NCBI GenBank assembly: GCA_947631905.1
Contig: CANRND010000001.1
Coordinates: 1 to 64,000 of the forward strand
Reading direction: 5' to 3'
Origin: an uncultured Clostridia bacterium
GTDB lineage: Bacteria; Bacillota; Clostridia; Christensenellales; Borkfalkiaceae
Length of the DNA: 64,000 nucleotides
A program made the position numbers and the translations under genes. The notes beneath the pieces were generated by a model that did no database searches, was not told the DNA's origin, and saw nothing but the letters and a program-made list of their open reading frames with translations. Positions 25,723 through 34,339 of this stretch are shown here, piece by piece. Positions within the stretch are counted from its first letter, which is position 1. Every line of letters starts with the position of its first letter.

Positions 25723-27141
25723 TTACCTTCTTTTTTGCCGCCTGATCCTGCGCTCCTTGTCCCGTTTTACGTCGCTTTTCTCCGTCTCTTTGGGCGGGCG
25801 GGGCCTGCTCATGAGGTAGTAGCGAAGCTCGTCCATCGCATGGTCGTCCCGCTTGACGGGGCTTTCGCCGCTCCCCCAGAAATACCCTTTGAACTCGCGG
25901 ATCATATTCGGACAGCAGTTGAAAATGTAGAGATCCGGAAGTCCGTTTTTGGGGTTCAGATAGCTCTTCACCTGCGCGATCCCGCTGAAAACGTCCTTAG
26001 TCACGTTGGTGTTCACGAGGATCCCCCGCTCGTAAAACAGCTCGGAGACGCTCCGCGAAGAGGCGAGGGTGCGCTGGTCGGCGGCAGAGTCGATGAGCGC
26101 GCGGAGCCTCCCCTTTTCGTCCGTTTTCCAGCCGAGACGGGCGCTGATTGCACGGATCGCGTCTGCATGGAAGTCCACGCCCTCCCCCGCGCGGTAATGC
26201 TCCGCAACGACGTAGACGTTTCCGTCGTAGTCCACGCAGTACCAATGCGCCGAGAGCGGGTTTTTCAGCCCGGGGTCGATGCAGATCGTATCCTGCCAGG
26301 CCGCGGGGACGGGAAAGGGTTCGATCACATGCACGCTCTCCTCGAACTCGGGGTAGACAAGCCCCTCGCGCGTGCAAAACCTGCCGTACTTTCTCGCCTG
26401 CAAGGTGGTCTCGTCCATCGTGTTTTCGAGATGGGCGATCTCTTTCTCCGAGAGGAACGGATTGTCCGCCCACTCCATGAACTCGTACCACACCTCGGGA
26501 TCGCGCTTTCGGTTGAGGTAGATGTCCTCGTAGAGAAAGGTCAAGCCTTTGAGGGGGGTCATCGTGCCGAACATCTCTCCCTCGCGGTCGAGAAGTCGCA
26601 TGCGGCACTCTTCGTATATCTCGCGGGGAGGCTCTTCGTCGAACCAGACGAAGTCCAAAGAGCTTCCCTGAAACTTCTCCCTGCCCTGATCGCAACTCTT
26701 GAAGCCGATGACGGACGTTCCCCCGAACGCGTTTTTGACGACGATCTGGTCGACAACGCCGAACGCGGGGCTGTCCTTTCTGCCGCTCTGCATCACGACG
26801 TCCGCGATGCGGTCGGGCCGGAGATAGTGTAAAATTTTTTTCTGGGCGACGTCCCGCTGCACCTGCATGGAGAGGGAGACGACCCAGCCGAACACGTTCG
26901 GTCTGTTTTGTTTATAGGGATGGGTACCCGTTGCGAGCCACACCGCTTCCGCCGCTCCGCACTCCGTCTTGCCCGAACGGTTCCCGCCGAACACCCAACG
27001 GTTGCGCTTTGTACAGCGGTGGAACGCAAGCTGTTTTTGGTGTACCTTTTCCCCGGTATTGTATCTTGCGAGGTTGTCCTCTTCACGGCGCCGCGCCTGT
27101 TCCGCCTCGATGGCTCTGATTTTCTCTATAATCTCATCCAT
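25723..27141 (-). CDS. terL: Phage terminase large subunit
   Basis: The 472-residue packaging motor. The ATPase domain has Walker A FGGNRSGKT at residues 51-59, Walker B LDFVWFDEEP near 180 and coupling motif GTMTP near 205. The RNase H-fold nuclease shows 'CIDPGLKNPLSAHWY' (first Asp), a middle 'LIDSAADQR' and the final 'RDDHAMDELRYYL'. Both halves appear catalytically complete. The C-terminus is basic. It is first in the head module. The start region has no strong GGAG and lies only about 50 bases from the divergent gene, so promoter placement is tight. Confidence 0.92.
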   Translation of the reverse strand: MDEIIEKIRAIEAEQARRREEDNLARYNTGEKVHQKQLAFHRCTKRNRWVFGGNRSGKTECGAAEAVWLATGTHPYKQNRPNVFGWVVSLSMQVQRDVAQKKILHYLRPDRIADVVMQSGRKDSPAFGVVDQIVVKNAFGGTSVIGFKSCDQGREKFQGSSLDFVWFDEEPPREIYEECRMRLLDREGEMFGTMTPLKGLTFLYEDIYLNRKRDPEVWYEFMEWADNPFLSEKEIAHLENTMDETTLQARKYGRFCTREGLVYPEFEESVHVIEPFPVPAAWQDTICIDPGLKNPLSAHWYCVDYDGNVYVVAEHYRAGEGVDFHADAIRAISARLGWKTDEKGRLRALIDSAADQRTLASSRSVSELFYERGILVNTNVTKDVFSGIAQVKSYLNPKNGLPDLYIFNCCPNMIREFKGYFWGSGESPVKRDDHAMDELRYYLMSRPRPPKETEKSDVKRDKERRIRRQKRR

Positions 27142-27193
27142 TTCGATAAAATAAATTCTTTCACGCGGGACCCGATGCGCTATGATTTCGGCT

Positions 27194-27907
27194 ATGAAAC
27201 GCTTTTTTCCCTTGCTCGCCGTCCTGCTTTCGGGATTGTTCTCTCTTTCCTTTCCGCCCGCCGTTCTCCGCGCGTCCGCCGAGGAGAATACGGGGAGCGG
27301 GGAGCGGTATGCCGTCGCCGCGCGGGAGGACGTCTGGTTCTATTCCGCCGAAAACGAAGAGAGCGGGCTGTTTCTCATTCCGTATACCTACTATGTGCGC
27401 GTCTTGCGCGAGGGGACGCTCTTTACCGCCGTGCAGTATCTCGACGACATCGCCCCCTACCGCGCGATCAACGGCTTCTGCAAGACGGAGGCGCTCACCT
27501 TTGTGGACTTTGTTCCCGCGCGCCCCTATCTCCGCCGCGAGATCACCGTGACCTACTCGATCGCGGGAGAAAACCCGATGGGGGGAGGCGCGTTTAACAA
27601 GATAGAGCGGCGTTTTGTGTACTACGGTACGAGTTTTGCGGGGACGGCGCGGTATTTCTACGTGTATGCGGACGGCATTTTCGACTATGTTCCCGCCACG
27701 CAGGACATTCTGTACGAACTCAACACCGACTACCTTACGCAGACTTCGGGGGGAGCTTCGGAAGAACCGCCGCCCGCGGAGGTCTCTTCCGCGCCCTCCG
27801 CCGTGCAGATCGTGGCGATCTGCGCCGCCGCGCTTGCGATCCTCGCCGTTGTTGCGCTCGTCCTGCGCGGCAAAAAGCCGCGCGCGGCTTCGGCGGAAGA
27901 GTTCTGA
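27194..27907 (+). CDS. Secreted, C-terminally anchored protein (237 aa)
   Basis: Signal peptide (MKRFFPLLAVLLSGLFSLSFP), a beta-rich ectodomain with many Tyr/Phe residues, a Ser/Pro/Glu linker, one membrane span (about residues 196-218) and a basic tail. The ectodomain segment 'YAVAAREDVWFYSAEN' resembles an SH3-like fold start. The same overall plan is seen in the 827-residue protein that follows (signal, ectodomain, single C-terminal span, KKK tail). I preferred the second ATG because it starts the signal peptide; an ATG four codons earlier is possible and neither has a good ribosome site. The 3' end overlaps a convergent gene by about 180 bases. Confidence 0.65.
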   Translation: MKRFFPLLAVLLSGLFSLSFPPAVLRASAEENTGSGERYAVAAREDVWFYSAENEESGLFLIPYTYYVRVLREGTLFTAVQYLDDIAPYRAINGFCKTEALTFVDFVPARPYLRREITVTYSIAGENPMGGGAFNKIERRFVYYGTSFAGTARYFYVYADGIFDYVPATQDILYELNTDYLTQTSGGASEEPPPAEVSSAPSAVQIVAICAAALAILAVVALVLRGKKPRAASAEEF

Positions 27908-28419
27908 CAAAGATCGAGTCCCTGCCGCTTGCGTTTGAACACGACGGCGCGTTCCCGCCCCTCTTTGAGCGCGCGGTACACCCTGCGGAAAGGCGGATAC
28001 CCGCCGAAATCGGCAATGATGCGCTCCCGCGTATAGCCACGCCGCGCGAGCATGGCCGCAACTTTGGAAAGCAGATAGCTCTGTAAGCGGAAATACGTCC
28101 GCCGCGTGCAACAGACAGGCCGCTTTTCCGCAAACCTGCCGAGAAGTTCCGCTTTTCTGCGGAAATACCTGTATTCGAGCAAAAACCGCTCCCCCTCCGT
28201 GCATTCCGAAACCACCCCGTCGAGCGTCTCGCGGAGCGCCCTCAGTTTCTGCGCCATGAGGATCTCGTCGGCGACTTTCACCGCCGCCGTAAACGCGTCG
28301 CACTGCGTGCGGAAAGAGAGCGCGGCTTTGATTTCGGCGCTGCTTTCCGCCGACTCCTCCAACAATTCGAGCTTCGGATAGGCATAGAGCAACAGCTTTA
28401 CATAGAGATACTCTTTCAT
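27730..28419 (-). CDS. Sigma region 4 / ArpU-like putative regulator
   Basis: 229 residues. The ATG has GAGGTGG 5 bases upstream. The N-terminal half is helical ('LYAYPKLELLEESAESSAEI', 'VADEILMAQKLRALRETLDG'). Then comes 'GERFLLEYRYFRRK' and an HTH-like 'CCTRRTYFRLQSYLLSKVAAML', a layout shared with ArpU/RinA-type phage late-gene activators and sigma-70 region 4 relatives. The last 55-60 residues overlap the opposite-strand gene and look like a frame read-through, so the native end may differ or the overlap is real. A palindrome lies just upstream. It is a candidate regulator of the adjacent head module, by position. Confidence 0.6.
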   Translation of the reverse strand: MKEYLYVKLLLYAYPKLELLEESAESSAEIKAALSFRTQCDAFTAAVKVADEILMAQKLRALRETLDGVVSECTEGERFLLEYRYFRRKAELLGRFAEKRPVCCTRRTYFRLQSYLLSKVAAMLARRGYTRERIIADFGGYPPFRRVYRALKEGRERAVVFKRKRQGLDLCQNSSAEAARGFLPRRTSATTARIASAAAQIATICTAEGAEETSAGGGSSEAPPEVCVR

Positions 28420-28442
28420 GTTGCCACCTCGCAAAAAATAAT

Positions 28443-28458
28443 GCAAACATATGTTTGC
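28443..28458. promoter_or_regulatory. Palindromic operator candidate GCAAACATATGTTTGC
   Basis: A perfect 16-base palindrome about 25 bases upstream of the regulator start, with a further TGCAAAC half-site at 28474-28480. It is a likely autoregulatory binding site. Confidence 0.5.
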
Positions 28459-28571
28459 TTTATCATCATAGCATGCAAACTTGACAAATGGGTGCGTATA
28501 TGCCGATTATTTTTTTGTTTTGTCAAAAAAATTTTTTCTCCTAACCCGCGGGAAAAACTTCCGTTAAGCGG

Positions 28572-28600
28572 TTGTCTTTTGCGCGCGCGCGTGTTATAAT
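28572..28600 (+). promoter_or_regulatory. Promoter of the 827-residue surface protein
   Basis: TTGTCT (28572-28577), a 17-base spacer and TATAAT (28595-28600). The start codon ATG at 28607 lies exactly where transcription should begin, so the mRNA may be leaderless. Confidence 0.65.
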
Positions 28601-28606
28601 GGCTAT

Positions 28607-31090
28607 ATGAAACTACGGATGAAACTTCTCTTGGGCGCGGCGGCGCTCCTCTTTGCTACGGGGGCGCTCTCTTTGGGCGTGTTGCCCGCAGAGGCGGAAC
28701 CTGCCGCAGAGCTGTTCCTGCCCACGAGCTACGAACAATATCTGCCGCTGAAATCTCCCACGGACGCCGCGATGAACGACTCCTATATCGTGATCGCGGA
28801 CGGAAGCGGTCTTTATGTGTACGACAGGGACGCGGTCGCGTGGTCCCGCTACGACCACCATGCTCCCTACGGCGAACCCCGCAACATCACCAAAGTCGGC
28901 TTCACATCGGACGGCAGGCTCTTTTTCTCCGACCAGGAAGCGCATCTCTATCTCTATAATTTCACCACGCAGGAAGCGCAGATCCAGTCCAACATCTCCT
29001 GTTCTACGTTCGTCATCGACGGCGATACGCTCTATACCACGGCGGTCACAAACGGTATGACGACCTTCCTCGCCTATCTCCACAGGGGCGCGGGGCTTTC
29101 GTTTGACCGCGCGCGGAGCATTGGCGATCTGCCCACACCCACGAGCATCGCGCCGCACATGTTCGTAATGGACGGCGATCTGTACTGCGCCATCAATTCG
29201 ACCGTCTACGTCTACAAGGACAACGGGAATACGTTTGACGCGAGCGTGAAACAGCTCTCCGGAGAGGATGTCGTGAAAGACCTCACTTCGGTGGCGGTCC
29301 TCGGCGAGAGCGTCTATTATACCGTGAACGATCCCGTGACGGACGAAAACGACGGCGTGTTCGTCACTTCGCTGAGCGGTTCTGCCTCCCGCCTGCTCGC
29401 AGGGGACGGCTTTAACGCCCTCTTCACCTATGGGGACCGCGTCTTCTGCGTAAAAGGCGCCTCGGTGCGCGAGATCGAGACGGACGGCAAAACCGCGGAA
29501 TATACGGGCTACGAGATCGCCTCCGATTCCGACTCCGTCAACCGCATTTCCCATGCGCGGGACGTTGTGCGGGCGCGCGATCTGATCGTCACCGCAGACT
29601 GCGGGAACGAGCGCGTTTCCGTCTACAACACCCGCACGGGGGAATTTTCCCTGCTTCAAACGGGCGCGGCCGACTGCGTTGCGACGGACGGCGAAGTGAT
29701 CGCGGCGGGCGTGGGAACGCAGATCCAGCTCTTCCGCTACGGCGAGGAACAGCCCTACTACGTCCATACCACCGCCAACGCCGTGACGGGCGTGGCGGTC
29801 GTATTCGGCAGGTGCTACTATGTCACCGAACACCACTACGGCGTTGCGGAGGAGGGCGCGCATGAATTTACCCGTTCCAACTCCCCCACGGCGCTCACGA
29901 GCGACGTTTACGGCAATCTCTATGTGGCAGACGCGCAGCGCCGCGTTCTCAAATATACCGAGGAACAGTTCCTCGACACTACTTTGAACGACGGGGAAGT
30001 GATGACGGACGGTTGGAGCCTGCCCGAAGGGTTCCTTTCCCTCCGCGCCGACTTCGACGGCAATCTCTACTATCTCTCCGACAGCGTACTCTACCAGAAC
30101 GGCGCACGTCTCTCCGCCATAGACGGGTCCGCTTGCGTCTATCACGGCGCGGAAACGCCCGCGCTTCTCTCTTTTGCCCTCGGCTTTGAGGATAACGCGC
30201 TCTACTTGCAATACGGCAGTTTCCTTGCGCGCACGCAAAACGTCTCTTTCCCCACTCTCTCCACGATCGCGGCGACGGACGCATATCCCGAGATCTTCTC
30301 CGTCCCCGGTGAAGAGAGCCTCGCCTTTGTGGACGTGAATGCGGGCGTGACGGGCGTCCGCGTAGACGCGGGAAAACTCGAAGAAACGAGCGCCTATTTC
30401 CCTTACGACAGCTATTACCGCACCCCCGCAGGCGGGAGAGGGATCCTGCTCGCGGAGCGGGGAAAATTCTCCCTCGTTGCGCTTTCGGAGAACTATGACT
30501 ATACCGTTGCGCTCTATCTCACCGAAGACTGCGCCGAAGCGCCCGCGACATGGACAGGCGTTGCGCCCGCGCTCCGCTTTACGACGAGCGACGTCGCCCT
30601 GAGCTACTATCCCTGCCTCTCGGCTCCGCTCACCGTGGAGCGGTTGCCCCGCGCAAGCAGGCTCGACCTGCTCGCCACCGTAACGACCGAGGGAAATTTC
30701 GACTTTGCCTATGTGCGGAGCGGCAACACCGTGGGCTATGTTCCCCTCGCCTATCTCACCGAAGCGCCGCCCGTCTCCGTGCTTCCCGAGGAATACACGC
30801 TCGGGTATCTGAAAGCCTCGGACGAGGGCGTGCTGTTCCGCGCGGAAAACGGCGCAACGTTGCTCGTTACCGAGCGCACGCAGGTGAAGATTTACGAGGG
30901 CGCGAACGGGCTTTACTTTTTGCGCTTTACCCAAGAGGGCGTGGAATACACCGCGCAGGTCACCGACCGCATGATCCAAACGGGCGATCCGAACGCGCTC
31001 CGCATGAGCCTTATCATCGTTCTCTGCGTGGTTGCGGTCGGCGTTCTCGCCGCGTTCGTTCTCTTCCGCCCGCGGAAGAAAAAAGAGTGA
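28607..31090 (+). CDS. Surface beta-propeller protein with C-terminal membrane anchor
   Basis: 827 residues. Signal peptide (about residues 1-30, ending near AEAEPAAE), a long series of short repeats such as 'GLYVYDR', 'GRLFFSDQEAHLYLYN' and 'GNLYVADAQRRVLKY' typical of NHL/PQQ/SMP-30-type propellers, an SH3-like domain near residues 690-725 (LTVERLPRASRLDLL...YVPLAYLTEAPP), then a single span (about 800-822) and an RPRKKKE tail. It is likely anchored in the cytoplasmic membrane facing outside, as a binding or sensing scaffold; no enzyme motif is seen. An ATG four codons later (28619) is an alternative start, also without a ribosome site. Confidence 0.75.
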   Translation: MKLRMKLLLGAAALLFATGALSLGVLPAEAEPAAELFLPTSYEQYLPLKSPTDAAMNDSYIVIADGSGLYVYDRDAVAWSRYDHHAPYGEPRNITKVGFTSDGRLFFSDQEAHLYLYNFTTQEAQIQSNISCSTFVIDGDTLYTTAVTNGMTTFLAYLHRGAGLSFDRARSIGDLPTPTSIAPHMFVMDGDLYCAINSTVYVYKDNGNTFDASVKQLSGEDVVKDLTSVAVLGESVYYTVNDPVTDENDGVFVTSLSGSASRLLAGDGFNALFTYGDRVFCVKGASVREIETDGKTAEYTGYEIASDSDSVNRISHARDVVRARDLIVTADCGNERVSVYNTRTGEFSLLQTGAADCVATDGEVIAAGVGTQIQLFRYGEEQPYYVHTTANAVTGVAVVFGRCYYVTEHHYGVAEEGAHEFTRSNSPTALTSDVYGNLYVADAQRRVLKYTEEQFLDTTLNDGEVMTDGWSLPEGFLSLRADFDGNLYYLSDSVLYQNGARLSAIDGSACVYHGAETPALLSFALGFEDNALYLQYGSFLARTQNVSFPTLSTIAATDAYPEIFSVPGEESLAFVDVNAGVTGVRVDAGKLEETSAYFPYDSYYRTPAGGRGILLAERGKFSLVALSENYDYTVALYLTEDCAEAPATWTGVAPALRFTTSDVALSYYPCLSAPLTVERLPRASRLDLLATVTTEGNFDFAYVRSGNTVGYVPLAYLTEAPPVSVLPEEYTLGYLKASDEGVLFRAENGATLLVTERTQVKIYEGANGLYFLRFTQEGVEYTAQVTDRMIQTGDPNALRMSLIIVLCVVAVGVLAAFVLFRPRKKKE

Positions 31091-31119
31091 TCTTTCCCCT
31101 ATTTTTTGCGGAATTTTTC

Positions 31120-31148
31120 TTGACTTTCCCAAAAAAGAACGGTAAAAT
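31120..31148 (+). promoter_or_regulatory. Promoter of the GH43 gene
   Basis: TTGACT (31120-31125), a 17-base spacer and TAAAAT (31143-31148); start codon at 31183. AAAGG lies 9 bases upstream of the ATG. Confidence 0.7.
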
Positions 31149-31182
31149 AGAGAGCCGTTGAACAAAGACAAAAGGTGTGTAA

Positions 31183-32178
31183 ATGAACTATCTCTCTCCT
31201 CTTGCGCCCCAGCGCGCAGACCCCTACCTCTATAAGCGCAACGGAAAATACTATTTCACCGCCACCTGCCCGAAGTACGACAGGGTGGAGATCCGCTGTG
31301 CGGATACCGTAAACGGAATCGCCTCGGCGCCCGCGCGCGTCGTTTGGCGGAGGCACCACGTCGGGCTTATGGCGAGCCACGTTTGGGCGCCCGAGATCCA
31401 CTTTATCATGGGCAAATGGGTGATCTACTTCGCCGCGGGAGAATTGCCCGACCGCTGGAAGATCAGACCCTTTACCCTCGTGTGCAAGGGCGACGATCCC
31501 ATGACGGACGAATGGGAGGAGGGCGGCATGATGCGGCCCGCCGAGGGCGACCCCTACTCCTTTACCGACTTTTCCCTCGACATGACCGTGTTTGAACACC
31601 GCGGCAAGTGGTTTGCGATCTGGGCGCAGAAAGTGGGCGGACAGCACGGGCTTTCCAACCTCTATATCGCCGAACTCGAAACCCCCACGCAACTCAAAAC
31701 GGTGCAGGTGCTTCTCACCACGCCCGACTACGATTGGGAGCGCGACGGCGGATTTTGGGTGAACGAGGGACCCGCGATCTTGAAGCACGGCGGCAAGATC
31801 TTTTGCACGTTCTCCGCTTCCGCAACGGGCGCATGCTACTGCATGGGAATGCTCACCGCGGACGAAAATTCCGATCTTTTGGATCCCCTCTCGTGGCGCA
31901 AGAGCCGCTACCCCGTACTCAAAACGGACGAGAAATTAAAAGTGTACGGCCCGGGCCACAACTGCTTTGTCCTCGGCGACGAGGGCGAACAGCTCACCCT
32001 GTTGCACTTCCGCGACTATGAAAAAATCTCGGGTGATCCCTTGAACGACCACAACCGTCACGCGCACGTCATGAAAGTGCGCTTCGATGAAAGCGGCGCG
32101 CCTTTGTTTGAACTGCGCAAAGAGGAGCTGTACAACACCCCGTTCGAAAACGAAAAGCAGAAAAATATCAATTCGTAA
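31183..32178 (+). CDS. Glycoside hydrolase family 43-like (arabinofuranosidase/xylosidase)
   Basis: 331 residues. The five-bladed propeller of GH43 is suggested by the catalytic-base segment 'QRADPYLYKRNGKYYF' (Asp near residue 13), the middle 'FSLDMTVFEHRGKWFAIW' (pKa-modulating Asp) and 'WVNEGPAILKHGGKIF' (acid Glu). No signal peptide, so it acts in the cytosol on imported arabino- or xylo-oligosaccharides. It has its own promoter and a strong perfect hairpin after the stop. With GH1, GH3 and GH5 genes nearby it points to plant-polysaccharide use. The exact linkage specificity cannot be read from the sequence. Confidence 0.8.
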   Translation: MNYLSPLAPQRADPYLYKRNGKYYFTATCPKYDRVEIRCADTVNGIASAPARVVWRRHHVGLMASHVWAPEIHFIMGKWVIYFAAGELPDRWKIRPFTLVCKGDDPMTDEWEEGGMMRPAEGDPYSFTDFSLDMTVFEHRGKWFAIWAQKVGGQHGLSNLYIAELETPTQLKTVQVLLTTPDYDWERDGGFWVNEGPAILKHGGKIFCTFSASATGACYCMGMLTADENSDLLDPLSWRKSRYPVLKTDEKLKVYGPGHNCFVLGDEGEQLTLLHFRDYEKISGDPLNDHNRHAHVMKVRFDESGAPLFELRKEELYNTPFENEKQKNINS

Positions 32179-32180
32179 AT

Positions 32181-32224
32181 AAACCCGCGGCGCGGTCTGC
32201 AAATGCAGACCGCGCCGCGGGTTT
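32181..32224. terminator. 44-base perfect hairpin after the GH43 gene
   Basis: A 21-base stem on each side of an AA loop, the inner part TGCA-AA-TGCA, beginning two bases after the stop. Only a short T run follows. Beyond it, to 32504, lie dispersed repeats: the GTGGGAGGAGG palindrome near 32265, 'GCGCGTTGGAAAA' near 32340, and the 3'-end hairpin of asnS. Confidence 0.7.
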
Positions 32225-32455
32225 ATCATATCGCAAGAATCCCGATGAGGGGATGCCTCTTGCCTCCTCCGTGGGAGGAGGGCAGGGAGGTGGGGCGTGT
32301 TCCAAAATCGCGCCGAGCGGCGTTTCCATCAATTACTGCGCGTTGGAAAATCGCCATTTTCCATAAGCGCACAACATTTGCCGCACACTTACGGCTTAGT
32401 GTAAAAGCCGAGCGAAAGAGAGGATAACCCCGTTGATGCAGGAGGAAGGTTTCCT

Positions 32456-32500
32456 CACGGAATTTCTTTTCGAAGCCGTAGGCGAGCAAAGAAATTCGTG
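32456..32500 (-). repeat. Stop-proximal hairpin repeat (asnS copy)
   Basis: Seven bases beyond the asnS stop, CACGAATTTCTTT pairs with AAAGAAATTCCGTG around the loop GCTCGCCTACGGCTTCGA (gene-direction reading), the same loop as after spoVAC. Same family as the copies after proS, nadE and recA. Confidence 0.75.
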
Positions 32501-32507
32501 AACTTCC

Positions 32508-33881
32508 TCACATGATATTCTTCGCCCAGCGGGGCAGAAGAATGACGTCGCGGATGTTCTCCATGCCCGTGACGTACATCACGAACCGCTCGAACCCAAG
32601 CCCGAATCCGCCGTGCGGCACACTGCCGAAGACGCGCAGATCGAGATACTGCTTGTAGGCGCTCATGTCCATTTTGCGCTCTTCCATCGCCGCAACGAGC
32701 TTTCCGTAGTCCGCCTCGCGCTCGCTCCCGCCGATGATCTCGCCGATGCCGGGGACCAAAAGATCGGTCGCCGCCACCGTCTTGCCGTCGGGATTTTGCT
32801 TCATATAGAACGATTTGATCTCTTTGGGATAGTTGGTTACGAATACAGGGCGCTTGAAGATCTGTTCGGTGAGGAACTTTTCGTGTTCGCTTTGGAGATC
32901 TCTTCCCCACTCCACGGGGAATTGGAAACGGCTGTTTTCCTTTTTCAACAGCTCCACCGCCTCGGTGTATTCGCACACCGCGAAATCGGAAGTCGCCACA
33001 TGGGTGAGCTTTTCGATGAGTCCCTTCTCCACAAAGGAATCGAAAAACTTGATCTCGTCGGGACATTCGGTCAGGACAGCGTTGATCAAATATTTCAGCA
33101 ATTCCTCCGCGATTTCAATGACGTCGGGAAGTTCCGCAAACGCGATCTCTGGTTCCACATGCCAGAACTCTGCGAGGTGCCGCGTCGTGTTGGAGTTCTC
33201 CGCGCGGAACGAGGGTCCGAACGTATAAATTTTTCCGACTGCCGTCGCCGCGATCTCCCCTTCGAGCTGTCCCGATACGGAAAGCCCCGCCTTTACGCCG
33301 AAAAAGTCGTTTTTATAGTACTCTTCTTCGGTCTTATAAGAGGCGTTCCACGACTGGGTGGTCACGCGGAACATCTCGCCCGCGCCCTCGCAGTCGCTCG
33401 CCGTGATGAGCGGGGTATTCATATAGTAGAACCTGCGCTCGTGGAAGAAGCGGTGGATCGCCTGCGCCGCCACCGAGCGGACGCGGAATACCGCCGCAAA
33501 GGTGTTGGTGCGGAGACGCAAGTGCGGGATCCCGCGCAGAAATTCAAGCGTGGTGCGCTTTTTCTGGATGGGATATTCGGGCGGGCATTTTCCGAGGAGT
33601 TCCACTTCTTTCGCGTTGAGTTCGTTCCCCTCGCCCTTGAACGCCTTGACGACGTTCCCCTTTACGCGCACGCTCGCCCCCGATTTGGCGCACTCGGGGT
33701 CCAGCGCGATCGTATTTTTGTCGATCACGACCTGCAAGCGCGGAAAGCTCGTGCCGTCCGAAAGTTCCAGAAAGGAGACCTGCGCCGAATCGCGGAAGGT
33801 CCGCACCCAGCCGCACACAACGGCCTCTGTCCCCACAAGGTCGGGTCTGTTCAAAACTTCATAAATATCGGTATGTTTCAT
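32508..33881 (-). CDS. asnS: Asparaginyl-tRNA synthetase
   Basis: 457 residues, class IIb. The N-terminal OB-fold anticodon domain ('VVCGWVRTFRDSAQVSFLEL') is followed by the catalytic core with motif 2 'FRAENSNTTRHLAEFWHVEPEI' and motif 3 'GFGLGFERFVMYVTGM'. The 'HLAEFW' sequence and the absence of a GAD insertion separate it from AspRS. The ATG has GAGG 6 bases upstream; an upstream in-frame extension lacks a ribosome site. It charges tRNA-Asn directly, so Asn-tRNA need not be made by the amidotransferase route. A long repeat-filled gap separates it from proS. Confidence 0.93.
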   Translation of the reverse strand: MKHTDIYEVLNRPDLVGTEAVVCGWVRTFRDSAQVSFLELSDGTSFPRLQVVIDKNTIALDPECAKSGASVRVKGNVVKAFKGEGNELNAKEVELLGKCPPEYPIQKKRTTLEFLRGIPHLRLRTNTFAAVFRVRSVAAQAIHRFFHERRFYYMNTPLITASDCEGAGEMFRVTTQSWNASYKTEEEYYKNDFFGVKAGLSVSGQLEGEIAATAVGKIYTFGPSFRAENSNTTRHLAEFWHVEPEIAFAELPDVIEIAEELLKYLINAVLTECPDEIKFFDSFVEKGLIEKLTHVATSDFAVCEYTEAVELLKKENSRFQFPVEWGRDLQSEHEKFLTEQIFKRPVFVTNYPKEIKSFYMKQNPDGKTVAATDLLVPGIGEIIGGSEREADYGKLVAAMEERKMDMSAYKQYLDLRVFGSVPHGGFGLGFERFVMYVTGMENIRDVILLPRWAKNIM

Positions 33882-33944
33882 AAAAACCTCGTTGTTGATC
33901 TTATCGCCCGCTCTTACGCTCGGCGCCCGCTTTCTTTTACCCAC

Positions 33945-34334
33945 CCCCTACCCCCTCCGTGGGAGGGGGTAGGGGGTGGGGCGTGTTCTTAACCCCTGCG
34001 CGTTGGAAAATCGCATTTTTCCATAAGCGCCCACAATTTGCCGTATACTTACGGCTTCTTGTCCGATGAAACGAACGAGAGGACGAAAAAGTTAAACCGT
34101 AGAGGAAGGTTTCCTCGCACAATTCTTTTCGAAGTGGAGCGAGCAAAGAATTGTGCGAAATAAAATCCACTGCGCGGAGCAGGGTTCCCCTGCGGCAGCG
34201 CCCACAATTTGCCGCACACTTACGGCTTCTTGTCCGATGAAACGAACGAGAGGACAAATAAGTTAAAGCGCGCAATGCACGTTTCCTCACGGAATTTCTT
34301 TTCGAAGCCGTAGGCAAGCAAAGAAATTCGTGAA
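33945..34334. repeat. Repeat block between asnS and proS
   Basis: No gene here. Contents: a pyrimidine/purine palindrome around 33945-33985 (CCCCCTACCCCCTCC with its complement), 'GCGTTGGAAAATCGC' with a matching 'TTTTTCCATAAGCGC' near 34000-34030, two copies of 'CACAATTTGCCG' followed by 'TACGGCTTCTTGTCCGATGA', and two 3'-end hairpins (about 34116-34160 and 34288-34332). The latter hairpin begins 7 bases beyond the proS stop. Confidence 0.75.
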
Positions 34335-34339
34335 CCCTC

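Larger units (their letters stand above)
19724..27141 (-). mobile_element. P22-like phage head module without tail, lysis or integration genes
   Basis: Eight same-strand genes in tight succession: large terminase, a small helix-turn-helix protein, portal, scaffold-like, major capsid, gp4-like adaptor, gp10-like protein and an unknown. Several start/stop codons overlap. The order portal-scaffold-coat-gp4-gp10 is that of podovirus P22 (established). Missing: small terminase of clear identity, integrase, tailspike, replication and lysis genes. Codon and base usage look like the host's, and all frames are intact. Inference: a long-resident, possibly domesticated head-forming unit (gene-transfer-agent- or capsid-forming-satellite-like) or the remnant of a prophage. 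Confidence 0.75.

Noticed and set aside
19724-27141. Complete inducible prophage
   Set aside because: No integrase, repressor, replication, tail, holin or endolysin gene lies in or beside the module, and no flanking direct repeats were recognised.
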